DNA of 36,901 bases from Patescibacteria group bacterium (GCA_028716725.1 JAQUPG010000004.1:66680-103580); one strand, 5' to 3'; positions 1 through 8,000 are shown, counted from the first letter of the stretch. Notes: generated from the sequence alone by a model not told the origin. Numbers and translations are program-made.

Positions 1-1185
1 TAAACTGTTTTCGTTGATGTTACCTTCAAAATAATTAATTTTAACGAGCTCTTTCAACAAACTAGATTCAATAGCCTTAAAGGTAGGGTGTATTGGCTCC
101 TTGCCCGCAGCGACTCTTTTTTCATTTTCTCTTCTTCTTTTTTCTTTTTCTTCTTCCTTGTTCTTTTTTATTATTTGACTTATTTCTTCCATTATTTTTT
201 TATAATCTTTCTCTGAGATTTTTTCTTCTATACGCAGCCTCGTATAGAAAGCCGAGTAACTCAAAAAGGTATTATTATGAAGATATTCAATTGCTTCCCG
301 ATAAAAGTTGTTATTTTTTGAAGCTTGACCAAGTTTTTTAAATTTATCTTTTTGATTATTTAATAGAAAATAAAATGCAAAAGTATTACACCATTGCTCA
401 ACCTTATTTTTATTAAAGTTCGTCTTTTCTTCAATCACATCATCAATTTCTTCCTGTTCAAGAATATAATGGGAAAATTCATGCACTAAGGTAAATATTT
501 CTCTCCTTATATGCTGTTTCTTGATTACGATCATATTAGGACCAATGAAAAAACCATTAAAATTTACTTTATCTTTCTTGCGAGGCATTTCTAAGTGTTC
601 AAAAACAAAAATATCTAATTGCTCTAAGGTCCTAATCAAATTTTTCAAATAACCACGGCTGTCGCCTAATTTTATTTTTTGTATAATTTTTTTTTCAATC
701 AAATCATTTTCTATTTTTAAAACAAGGCTAGAAATTTCAAGCGCGACATTCTCGGGGTTATCTACCAATTTATATCTCTTAATTGTCTTGACGGAAACAA
801 AATTTATGTAATTTCCTAAAATTTTGATATCAGTGCTTAATTCCTCGTATTTATTTACTATTTTTATTGATTCTAATTTTATCTCGGAATTAAAAATATC
901 CTTCCTGAAAAAAATACTGCTTTTTTTAACATCGGGTATTCCTCTGTTTGTTACATACCAAGAAATACCTTTCTCAAAAATTTTATCAATTCTCTTTAGC
1001 AGAGATTCACTAACTTTTTCCCTCTGATCTAAAATTTCATTTAAACTTTCTAAACTGACTACATCTCTTTTTTTGTTGCGATTCAACAAATTTAAAAATT
1101 CCCCTTTCGACAACTTGTATAAATCTAAAAGATATCTCAGTCTTGAGGGGTTAATTTTAAACATTATTTTATTTGATGAAGCCAT
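1..1185 (-). CDS. ImmA/IrrE-family metallo-endopeptidase, 3' end outside window
   Basis: The minus-strand frame is open from ATG at 1185 to the left edge, giving 395 codons without a stop, so the C-terminus is missing. A zinc-protease motif HEFSH lies at residues 235-239, with a likely third ligand Glu263 in VEQWCNTFAFYFLL. This arrangement is typical of the ImmA/IrrE (DUF955, Peptidase_M78) family, which cleaves repressors or regulators. The N-terminal part (about 1-70) is helical and lysine-rich and may be a degenerate HTH region. The middle part ending near residue 230 resembles the N-terminal half of XRE-linked members. The C-terminal part is a charged Lys/Glu helix (about 325-360). Family members often sit with an XRE repressor or in toxin-antitoxin or prophage modules, but the partner would be outside the window. 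No clear SD precedes the start. The family call is solid; the substrate is unknown. Confidence 0.85.
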   Translation of the reverse strand, partial: MASSNKIMFKINPSRLRYLLDLYKLSKGEFLNLLNRNKKRDVVSLESLNEILDQREKVSESLLKRIDKIFEKGISWYVTNRGIPDVKKSSIFFRKDIFNSEIKLESIKIVNKYEELSTDIKILGNYINFVSVKTIKRYKLVDNPENVALEISSLVLKIENDLIEKKIIQKIKLGDSRGYLKNLIRTLEQLDIFVFEHLEMPRKKDKVNFNGFFIGPNMIVIKKQHIRREIFTLVHEFSHYILEQEEIDDVIEEKTNFNKNKVEQWCNTFAFYFLLNNQKDKFKKLGQASKNNNFYREAIEYLHNNTFLSYSAFYTRLRIEEKISEKDYKKIMEEISQIIKKNKEEEKEKRRRENEKRVAAGKEPIHPTFKAIESSLLKELVKINYFEGNINENSL

Positions 1186-1328
1186 TTAAATAAGCTTTCG
1201 TTTATTTAAAATATTCTATAAATATATTATAACACATGACATCTTATAGCCGCAACCCTTAGGGAAAAACTTAACACCGAAATGGCAAGGCTAGAACCGA
1301 ACAATAACCCCATTTTTATTACACAAAA

Positions 1329-1344
1329 AGAGGCTTCCGCCTCT
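1329..1344 (-). terminator. Rho-independent terminator after tRNA-Trp
   Basis: A 6-bp stem AGAGGC/GCCTCT with a 4-nt loop is followed on the minus strand by a short T run (complement of 1325-1329). It lies about 80 nt downstream of the tRNA-Trp 3' end and is the only terminator-like hairpin in the 1186-1425 gap. The rest of that gap holds a GC-rich stretch (about 1370-1410) containing a T-arm-like GAGGGTTCGACC on the minus strand, and no gene that I can see. Confidence 0.6.
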
Positions 1345-1425
1345 CTTCATCTACGCTAGCAAGGATGAGGGAACCCGCCTTCGCTTCGCTGCGGCGAGGC
1401 AGGTCGAACCCTCTTATTTATCTCG

Positions 1426-1496
1426 CAGGGGAAGAAGGAATCGGACCCTCATCACAGGTTTTGGAGACCCGTGTTCTACCATTGAACTATTCCCCC
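1426..1496 (-). tRNA. tRNA-Trp (anticodon CCA)
   Basis: A 71-nt cloverleaf folds on the minus strand. The acceptor stem is GGGGGAA/TTCCCCT with discriminator G. The D-arm is GTTC/GAAC. The anticodon stem is CGGGT/ACCTG with loop CTCCAAA, giving anticodon CCA. The T-arm is GAGGG/CCTTC with loop TCCGATT. The T-loop begins TCC rather than the usual TTC. The CCA tail is not encoded. CCA reads UGG, and UGA acts as a stop in this window, so the code is standard. Confidence 0.95.
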
Positions 1497-1498
1497 AT

Positions 1499-1562
1499 TA
1501 TTGACAATTGACAATTGACAGTTGACAGTTGACAGTTGACAGTTGACTTTTAACCTTTTGAC
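1499..1562. repeat. Heptamer array NNTTRAC, left flank of four-helix-bundle cassette A
   Basis: Nine consecutive units of about 7 bp fit NNTTRAC on the plus strand: TATTGAC, two AATTGAC, four AGTTGAC, TTTTAAC and an 8-nt CTTTTGAC. The array starts 2 nt from the tRNA-Trp 5' end and stops 1 nt before the stop codon of the four-helix-bundle gene at 1564. It is inverted relative to the array at 1943-1977 on the other side of that gene. Confidence 0.9.
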
Positions 1563-1563
1563 T

Positions 1564-1914
1564 TTATTTTCTTAAATTTTTTATAAATCCGCCTAACTGT
1601 TTTACTATACTTTCTAAATCTTCTTTTAGAACTTCTGATTCTTTATCTGAAATTTTCTTAAAATCACGCATAATATCCAGACAGGCAGCTACTTCGTTTG
1701 CTGAGGCGACAGAAATTTCTAAAAATTTAGCAAAATCTTTATCGGATTTTTTCGCAGAACCTTCTGCAATATTCAAAATTACTGACAGCGCTGCCCGTTT
1801 TATCTGATCTCTGAAAGAATAATCTTGAACTCTTATTGATATAATCAAAATATTTTTGTAACATCTCTTCGCCTGCTCATAAACCGGAAAGTCAAAAAAT
1901 CTAAAAGTCTTCAT
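1564..1914 (-). CDS. Four-helix-bundle protein, S23/IVP family (copy A)
   Basis: The protein has 116 residues and matches the four-helix-bundle family (PF05635/TIGR02436), first known from proteins encoded in 23S rRNA intervening sequences and related to the Avd accessory protein of diversity-generating retroelements. Diagnostic features are the N-terminal MKTFRFFDFPVYEQA, the core RAALSVILNIAEGSA (about residues 41-55), and a helical C-terminal half ending in KQLGGF. It is about 60% identical by eye to the copy at 22365 and more distant from the copy at 28260. No rRNA is nearby. Instead it lies between tRNA-Trp and an AI-2E permease gene, bracketed by inverted heptamer arrays. No SD is visible before the ATG. 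Family members are thought to bind nucleic acid or oligomerise, but the molecular role of this copy is unknown. Confidence 0.9.
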   Translation of the reverse strand: MKTFRFFDFPVYEQAKRCYKNILIISIRVQDYSFRDQIKRAALSVILNIAEGSAKKSDKDFAKFLEISVASANEVAACLDIMRDFKKISDKESEVLKEDLESIVKQLGGFIKNLRK

Positions 1915-1942
1915 AATTAACTATTTTCGTTCTTTAATAATA

Positions 1943-1977
1943 GTCAATTGTTAATTGTTAATAGTTAATTGTCATTT
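1943..1977. repeat. 35-bp heptamer array GTYAAWW, right flank of cassette A
   Basis: Five exact 7-bp units read GTCAATT, GTTAATT, GTTAATA, GTTAATT, GTCATTT on the plus strand. Its reverse complement fits NNTTRAC, so it is inverted relative to the array at 1499-1562. The last unit overlaps the stop codon of the AI-2E permease gene (1972-1974), so the array supplies the 3' end of that gene. Confidence 0.9.
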
Positions 1978-3045
1978 CTCCAGCGCTTCTCCGTATTCCA
2001 GCTCGTAAATATGGAAAACCGTGATGGCAATGGAAATTATCAACGGCCCTAAAAATACGCCCCAGAAGCCGAATAAAGAAATCCCGCCCAGAATGGATAA
2101 AATTATAAAAATCGGATGGACCTGGGCCTTGCCTCTGATAACATAAGCCCGGATAAGGTTGTCAATCACGCTAATCACCAAAACGCCCCAAGCCAGAAGA
2201 AAAACTCCCTGCCAGATTTTACCGACAAAAAGAAGATAGATTGCTACCGGAAACCAGATAAAACCGGCACCGATATAAGGAAGGAGAGAAAAAAACCCCA
2301 TAAGCAAACCGGCGAAAAAGGCCGGCAAACCGACAATCATAAATCCGATTGCGCCGGCCGCTCCCTGGGCAATCGCCACCACGAAAGTTGAAATCATGGT
2401 TGAATAACTTACATCGCGGAATTTCTTAAATATTTCCCGGTCATATTTATTGGAAAGGGGCGTCCAATACATTATTTTGTCCATCATCCTGCTGCCGTCC
2501 ACAAAAAAGAAAAACATGGTAAAAACGATTATAATCAGGGAGATAATAAAACTGGTTGTCCCCTTAACTAAAGTCGCCGCTCCGCTTACCAGCCAATTGC
2601 TGGACTTCTTGGCCATGTCAGCGACAAAAACTTTTAAGCTATCGCTGCTTAAGCCCAATAAATTAGCTTTTTCCAAAATACTGTTTCTTATGGTTCCGTC
2701 CAAATTAGTCCTGTTTAAAAAATTAATCGTATCCGAGTAAGCCAGAACCGACCTTTGCGCCGTGTAAATAATTAAATTTATGGCCGGAATAATTACAATG
2801 AGGATCACCAGCAAACACATGACAAGCGAAGCTAGATTCCGGTGGTTGCGGAATTTTTTAACCAGCCATTCATAAGGGGTGTAAAAAATTGAAACCAGGA
2901 TAGCGGCCGCCAGGATTTCCACCAAAAATGGCCGGAAGACCAGATAGCAGGCAAAAATAACAAAAATAATCAGAATAATTAAAAAAACTTTGGAGATAAC
3001 GTTTTTATTCACCCCGTTAGAAATTTTTTTATCTTCTTTCTCCAT
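1972..3045 (-). CDS. AI-2E family transporter (PF01594 permease)
   Basis: The protein has 357 residues and about eight hydrophobic segments. They are a pair near residues 18-55, one near 70-90, one near 155-180, and four or five between about 215 and 345. The C-terminal cluster, with segments such as GFFSLLPYIGAGFIWFPVA and SILGGISLFGFWGVFLGPL, is the conserved core of the AI-2E/YhhQ-PerM permease superfamily. Members are putative exporters or Na+/H+ antiporters; the substrate cannot be read from sequence. The N-terminus is unusual: the first 13 residues (MEKEDKKISNGVN) are encoded by a palindromic repeat (3011-3115) that also supplies the start codon, and the same N-terminus occurs on an unrelated protein at 33830. 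No SD is visible. The stop codon overlaps a heptamer array. Confidence 0.88.
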   Translation of the reverse strand: MEKEDKKISNGVNKNVISKVFLIILIIFVIFACYLVFRPFLVEILAAAILVSIFYTPYEWLVKKFRNHRNLASLVMCLLVILIVIIPAINLIIYTAQRSVLAYSDTINFLNRTNLDGTIRNSILEKANLLGLSSDSLKVFVADMAKKSSNWLVSGAATLVKGTTSFIISLIIIVFTMFFFFVDGSRMMDKIMYWTPLSNKYDREIFKKFRDVSYSTMISTFVVAIAQGAAGAIGFMIVGLPAFFAGLLMGFFSLLPYIGAGFIWFPVAIYLLFVGKIWQGVFLLAWGVLVISVIDNLIRAYVIRGKAQVHPIFIILSILGGISLFGFWGVFLGPLIISIAITVFHIYELEYGEALEK

Positions 3046-3115
3046 AATAATATACTATTTAATTTTTTAATATTTTGTATTTCCCCATTATTTCTAGTAA
3101 TATTTCTAACGGGGT
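3011..3115. repeat. Palindromic element carrying the AI-2E permease start codon
   Basis: Inverted arms ACCCCGTTAGAAAT (3011-3024) and ATTTCTAACGGGGT (3102-3115) bound a 105-bp AT-rich element. The permease ATG at 3045 lies inside it, 34 nt from the left end, and the left arm is translated as ISNGV. A second element with the same arms, size and ATG position lies at 33796-33899. Confidence 0.85.
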
Positions 3116-3128
3116 TCATATATTTGAT

Positions 3129-3518
3129 TTACTCATCCAAAAGACTAGGATGGTTTTTTAAAATATAATCATAACGGTCCACGCTTTCTCCGGTCGCTTC
3201 GTTAAATAAGGGCGTGCCGCCCGCATATATCGTCTCCGCCGGATCGCCATAGCGGTTTAAATTATTTTTTTCTATCCAAATATCAATTTTTTCTTTCTGC
3301 TCTTTAGTCAGGTCTTTGGCCTTTGGCAGGCCTTTCTTCTCGCCGAAAAAATTAATCACTTCTTCCTGCTGCTTCTGCTGCATCTTGTCAAAACTCTGCC
3401 CGACTTTGTCGTCAAGCTTTTTCAACTTTCCGCCAACGTCCTTTAGGCTGCAGCCGGAAAAAAGCAAAACAAAAATCAGCGAGATGGCGAGCTGATTAGT
3501 TTTTTTTAGCCCAAACAT
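3129..3518 (-). CDS. Small putative lipoprotein of unknown function
   Basis: The protein has 129 residues. A classic lipoprotein signal is visible: KK near the N-terminus, a hydrophobic stretch and the lipobox LFSGC with Cys23. This predicts lipidation and anchoring to the outer face of the membrane. The next region (about 28-55) is Lys/Gln-rich and probably helical or coiled. The C-terminal part includes NRYGDPAETIYAGGTPLFNE and a short DRYDYIL motif, a pattern resembling small lipoproteins in related reduced genomes. It starts 11 nt after the rpmG stop, so the two are probably co-transcribed. No SD is visible. The function is unknown; the lipoprotein call is well supported. Confidence 0.75.
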   Translation of the reverse strand: MFGLKKTNQLAISLIFVLLFSGCSLKDVGGKLKKLDDKVGQSFDKMQQKQQEEVINFFGEKKGLPKAKDLTKEQKEKIDIWIEKNNLNRYGDPAETIYAGGTPLFNEATGESVDRYDYILKNHPSLLDE

Positions 3519-3529
3519 AAAAAACCGCC

Positions 3530-3685
3530 TTACTTAGTTTCTTTGTGCAAAGTATGCTTCTTGCAATGCTTGCAATATTTTTTCAGTTCCAGCCTGTTTT
3601 TTAAAGTTTTCTTATTTTTCCGAGAAAAATAATTGAGCTTTTTGCATTCTTTGCACTCTAATTTTATCATGTTGTCTTGAGACAT
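3530..3685 (-). CDS. rpmG: 50S ribosomal protein L33
   Basis: The protein has 51 residues if started at the ATG at 3685 ([20 protein letters not shown]). The longer upstream frame lies in a repeat and is not credible. Two CxxC pairs (ECKECKK and YCKHCKK) form the zinc-ribbon seen in Cys-containing L33, and the spacing and length match the family. The protein belongs to the large ribosomal subunit near the tRNA exit site. A second ATG four residues downstream of MSQDN (MIKLEC) is an alternative start. The gene follows directly on an octamer-repeat palindrome (3694-3763), which would form the 5' leader, and precedes the lipoprotein gene. No SD is visible. Confidence 0.9.
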   Translation of the reverse strand: MSQDNMIKLECKECKKLNYFSRKNKKTLKNRLELKKYCKHCKKHTLHKETK

Positions 3686-3693
3686 AACTTTTG

Positions 3694-3763
3694 GTTGCTT
3701 AGTTGGATAGTTGAAAAACCAAAAACTAAGCAACTAATTAACTGATTAACTAATTTACTAAAT
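3694..3763. repeat. Inverted octamer arrays upstream of rpmG
   Basis: The left arm has three 8-bp units starting GTTG (GTTGCTTA, GTTGGATA, GTTGAAAA; 3694-3717). The right arm has five 8-bp units of type AACTRATT (3724-3763). GTTGCTTAGTT and AACTAAGCAAC can pair into a hairpin. It lies 8 nt upstream of the chosen rpmG start, so it would sit in the leader or promoter. Confidence 0.75.
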
Positions 3764-3810
3764 TATATCTAATTATAGCCATAAGACAGTTAAAAAGTCA
3801 ATCATTTGGC

Positions 3811-4713
3811 TTATTTCTGGCATTTATCACAAAACCTTGTTCCCCGCCCCGCTACCTTTGACTTTTTGATCGCGGCCCCGCATCGCTTACACTTATCCCC
3901 TTCCCGATGGTAAACTTTCAGCATTCTGGTAAAATTGCCTTTTTGGCCGGCTGCATCCACATAATTGCTAAAAGTGGTGCCGCGGTATTTTATGGCCTTT
4001 TTCAGCAAATTATTGATGGCCTTGAAAAGCGCCCTTTTTTCCTTATCTGCCAGACTCCCGGCTCGCCTGCTAGGCCTTATTCTGGCCTCAAAAAGGGCTT
4101 CATCGGCGTAAATATTGCCAATTCCGGCAATTAGGCCCTGATTCAGTAAAACCGCCTTAACAGGGGCATTTTTGCCCTCCAAAACCTTTTTAAAAGCCGC
4201 CAAAGTAAATCCTTTTGTCAGGGGCTCAATGCCATACTCTCCTTTTATCTTTTTCAGCTCTTCCTCGCCAACAATCTTAGCATACCCGAATTTGCGCAAA
4301 TCATTAAAAAATAATTTTGCCCTATTGGCAAAAGAAAAAATCAGATGGGTGTGTTTGCCCGGCAGCGCCCCCGTTTCATTTCCTTCTTCCCCTGTTTCAT
4401 GGCCGCCGGCCACTATTTCCCCTCCTTTACAATAAATCAGCTGGCCGGTCATCTTCAGATGGATTAGCAAAAAATTTTTTTTATCAGCCAGTTCAAAAAT
4501 TAACAGCTTGCCAATCCGGTCCAGGCCGGAAAAAGAATTGCCCTTTAAAATCTTAATAAAATCAGCCGGCTTATTTCTTACCCCGTTTAGAGATTTATCT
4601 CTAATGGGGTTTATCACCTTCTGGCTTCTTATTTCAACCCCGGTTATTTTTTTACCTAAAATCCTTTTTTTTAAATCATTTTTAATTGTTTCCACTTCCG
4701 GCAGTTCCGGCAT
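3811..4713 (-). CDS. mutM: Formamidopyrimidine-DNA glycosylase (Fpg/MutM)
   Basis: The protein has 300 residues and a complete Fpg layout for base-excision repair of 8-oxoguanine and FapyG. The N-terminal MPELPEVET supplies the catalytic Pro2 and Glu3. RIGKLL carries the conserved Lys69. The helix-two-turn-helix region includes LNQGLIAGIGNIYADEALFEA. The C-terminal zinc finger has paired Cys (CKRC and CDKC). Length is near the upper family range because of two inserts. One is residues about 35-48 (NPIRDKSLNGVRNK), encoded by a palindromic repeat at 4580-4610. The other is a Gly/Glu/His-rich loop at about 98-116 (GGHETGEEGNETG). Both lie between conserved blocks and leave the catalytic residues intact, so the enzyme is probably active. 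The gene stands alone, with no SD before the ATG. Confidence 0.95.
   Translation of the reverse strand: MPELPEVETIKNDLKKRILGKKITGVEIRSQKVINPIRDKSLNGVRNKPADFIKILKGNSFSGLDRIGKLLIFELADKKNFLLIHLKMTGQLIYCKGGEIVAGGHETGEEGNETGALPGKHTHLIFSFANRAKLFFNDLRKFGYAKIVGEEELKKIKGEYGIEPLTKGFTLAAFKKVLEGKNAPVKAVLLNQGLIAGIGNIYADEALFEARIRPSRRAGSLADKEKRALFKAINNLLKKAIKYRGTTFSNYVDAAGQKGNFTRMLKVYHREGDKCKRCGAAIKKSKVAGRGTRFCDKCQK
4580..4610. repeat. Palindromic element inserted in frame within mutM
   Basis: A 31-bp near-perfect inverted repeat with arms ACCCCGTTTAGAGAT and ATCTCTAATGGGGT has one bulged base. It belongs to the same family as the elements at 3011, 11696, 21714 and 33796. It is read through as protein (about NPIRDKSLNGV) at residues 35-45 of MutM, at a point where family members usually have a short loop. 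Confidence 0.85.
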
Positions 4714-4814
4714 ATGTTTTTGTTATTTATAATTCCAGTATACAGTATATCATTATAATAAAAATATTGTAAAACAAACAATCCAATTTCAATTTGCTTC
4801 CATTTTACATGTTT

Positions 4815-4975
4815 AAATCACCAAGGGGTTCGGGGGCCGAACCCCACAATACTGCGGAGCAGGCTGAGCTAAGAATTGCTTGCCCGCCAAATCCGCCAGC
4901 TGGCGGAGACGGCGGGAGGCCCCCGAAACTTTTGCCTACTTTTGGTTACAAAAGTAAGTCCTAGCGAAACGTCCA
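4815..4975. other. GC-rich hairpin-forming intergenic stretch
   Basis: The gap 4733-5053 has no gene that I can support. Its first part is AT-rich. From about 4820 it holds strong inverted repeats: GGGGTTCGG/CCGAACCCC around 4827-4848 and CCGCCAGCTGGCGG around 4889-4904, nested in GCCCGCC...GGCGGGAGG. The composition differs sharply from the flanks, which suggests a non-coding repeat rather than a decayed gene. Confidence 0.5.
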
Positions 4976-5003
4976 AATGTCTTTAAAATTAATCCCTGAA
5001 CAA

Positions 5004-5030
5004 AACGCCCCGGAATGAACCCAGGGCGTT
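5004..5030 (-). terminator. Terminator of the first giant beta-helix gene
   Basis: A 7-bp stem AACGCCC/GGGCGTT with a 13-nt loop lies 24 nt downstream of the stop codon at 5054. On the minus strand it is followed by TTTTGTT. A T run is also present on the plus side, so it could act in both directions. Confidence 0.7.
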
Positions 5031-5053
5031 TTTGTATATATCAATTCCAACTT

Positions 5054-8000
5054 TTAATACTTCGCTAGCGTCTCATCGCTTACATCATAAATCTTTTTCC
5101 CCAAATAATTCTTCCTCAATTCTTCCAAGCTTCTGATATGCTGTTTCTGGCCATTCTTTATCACATAGATTTTGCCGTCCGCTCCCCTGATTAAAGCGCC
5201 GTCAGCCAGAACCTTTGTCCCCAAGACTTCCGGATACTGGATTAAGATTGTATTCTCCACGTCATAAATTTTTTGTCCGGCGTATTTAGCCAGTTCTTTC
5301 AGGTTGGCAATATATTTTTTCTGGCCGTTCTCTATAACAAATATTTTTTTGTCTTTGCCTCGCACTAACGTCCCGTCAGCATAGATTTTTTCACCCAAAA
5401 CCTGCGGGGCTGGCTTTCCGGGAACGGCAGGTGTAGCCGGAGTAGCAGGAACAGCCGGAGAAACCTTGGGAATAGCCGGGGTAGCCGGCTTGGCCGGTTG
5501 TGGCTGCTGCAGCATCCAAAAAGGCGGACCGCCAATGCTGGTAGAAGGAGCAGCCGTAATGCTGAAAGCCTTAGCATTGCTGGCTAAACCATCGGAGTTA
5601 GTCACAACTATATTATAACTGCCAACCCTGATTGAGGGCACGGCAACGGAAATGCTGGTCGTGGTTAAAGAAGAGACAGAGGCTGATGTCGCGCCGAATT
5701 TAACGGTTGCGCTTGTGCTGAAATTTGTACCGGTTATTGTCACGGTTTCTCCAGCCTTCGCGGATGAAGGGGAAACGGAAGTAATGGAAGGATTAACACC
5801 GGCCACGTAGCTGGACATGTGGTCTAAGAGCAAGCCAATCGTATAAGTATAAACGCCGCCGTTATTAACGGTATTTAAGACTGTCCCGCCTTTAGCATAG
5901 GTTATTCCATCTTTCATTCCGTCTTTGCCCGCGATTTCAAAAGTACCATCCGTTTTATAGTACCAAATTAACGGCGCTGTGGTGTTAGTGCTTTCTAAAG
6001 TAACCGTGGTCACGAAATCATTGCTGAAAGTAATTTTTTCATCCGGGTTTCCCATGGTAATAACAATCGCGTCATTACCGGCTTTTTCTTTCATTTCTTC
6101 GGTTGTCTTAACTATCTGCGGCGGGTTGATATTGCCGGTATAGGCCGTGGTGCCGTCAGCTTTTGTAATTTTCGTGGCCGGCGGAATAACTACTTCAATT
6201 GTGGCGACTGTATCGGTGTTAACAATCGTCTCGTCAGACTGCAAAGTTATTTGCACCGGAATAACATTGGTTGTGCTTAAATTAAGCGGCTGATTAGTGG
6301 TCTTGTCTTGTGTTAAGCCAGAGTCTATAGCCACTGGCTCTTTAACATTCAATTTCACAGAACTGATAGCATTAGTACCGCCAACTGTAGTTACTTTAAT
6401 GTTGTAAGTACCGGCTGAAATCGTGCCTAGAATAGTAGCAACAATTTTTGTACTGCTTATTGAAGTGACGGTCAAAGTAGTTTCTGGAGCTGTATCAATA
6501 CTAACTGCAGTCGCTCCGGTGAAATTGTTTCCGTATATAGTTAAACTGATACCAAAATCATTAGAGCCGATATTGGCAGGAATCAAATCACTGACAGTCG
6601 GTAAAGGTGTAGGGGCAACTTTTACTGTATAGGCGGAAGACAAAGCCGCGGAAGCGCCGTTGCCGTTAATAACTTTTAAGCTATAAACGCCTTCCGGAGC
6701 GCCAATCGGCACAGAAGCCGTTAACTGAGTTGCACTATTAACAGTCGCCGCTAATTCAAAAGTATTACTGGAATTAGAGAATCTTAAGGTAGTCGTGCCG
6801 TTATCAAAATTCTTTCCGGTGACTATAATAGCAACCGCTACATTATTTACACCTTCGGTTTTATCAATTGAGCTTATAGTCGGCAGTTTATCCGCAGTAG
6901 TCCGGTTCGTGATGCTACTGTTACCTAAATCAGAAACTTTAGAAACTTTATCTACTGCTTTAATCGCAAAATAATAAGTTGTATTGGCAGACAAGCCGGT
7001 TACCGTAAAGGTTTCGGGAGAACCAGACGATTTAGGAGAAAGAGTATTAAACACTGTGATAGCCGCTTCAAAACTAGCATCATCAGTTATAGCGTTGGTT
7101 GAACGCTTAATAGTATACTTAGTAGCAATACCGTCATTGCCGTCATCACCGGTCGCGGTCCAGGTTAATTTTATCTGGCTGGTAGCCGGACTGCCGGCAG
7201 AAGCGGATAAATTAGTAATAGCGGCCGGTGGAGCACTATCAGAAGGCGTAGCGGTCGGAGCTAAAGTGGTGCCCGAGGTTGTGACAATATCAGAAACATT
7301 TCCCAAAGCATCTGTAACCTGAATGGCAAAATAATAAGTCGTGCCAGCCGTTAAATTTTTCGCTACATATCCCTGACTGCCGCTGGCTACTGTTGGCGCT
7401 CCGCCTAAAGTCATGGCCGCGTCAAAATTTTCCGCGGTTATAGGACTGGTTGAACGCTTAATAATATAATAACTGCCATTGCTTTCGCTATTCGTCCAGC
7501 TTAAGACCAAAGAACTAGCGGTGGCTGAACCAGCGGTTAAACTGGCCGGGGCTAAAGAAGTTGTATCAATCGCAAAACTGCCGGCGTCTGAAAATTCGCT
7601 GTCGCCCATGGAATTAGTCGCTTTCACCTGCCAGGTATAATTTCCGTCAGCCAAAGCGTCAGTCGGAGTAAAAGTCGTTAAATCAGTATCGCCCCCGACA
7701 ACCATTTCGCCAAACATAATTTCTACGGAATAATTTTTAACCTCGGGTTTTGCCGAAACAGCATTCCAGGATAAAGTCGGCTTATTATTCTTTGTCGGCG
7801 TGGTTAAGGAAATTAAAGTCGGTTTAGCCGGAACTTCCGAAGACGGACCGGTAGAAGTTACCCACCAAGGGGAATAATCAACTGCGTCGTAAACTAAAGT
7901 CGCAAAATCAGGATCTTCGCTACCCCACCAGTTATTTTCAGCATTAATCTCTGGTTTGATATCTGGTCCACCATCACCGTCATCGGCATTAATCGCTTTA

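Noticed and set aside
93-341. Plus-strand Phe/Leu-rich ORF at the left edge
   Set aside because: It is antisense to the Lys/Glu-rich tail of the ImmA/IrrE-type peptidase.
1501-1547. CRISPR-like array
   Set aside because: The repeats are 7 bp and directly adjacent, with no spacers and no cas genes.
1564-1914. Diversity-generating retroelement accessory gene (avd)
   Set aside because: The protein is of the same fold family, but no reverse transcriptase, template repeat or variable repeat was found in the window.
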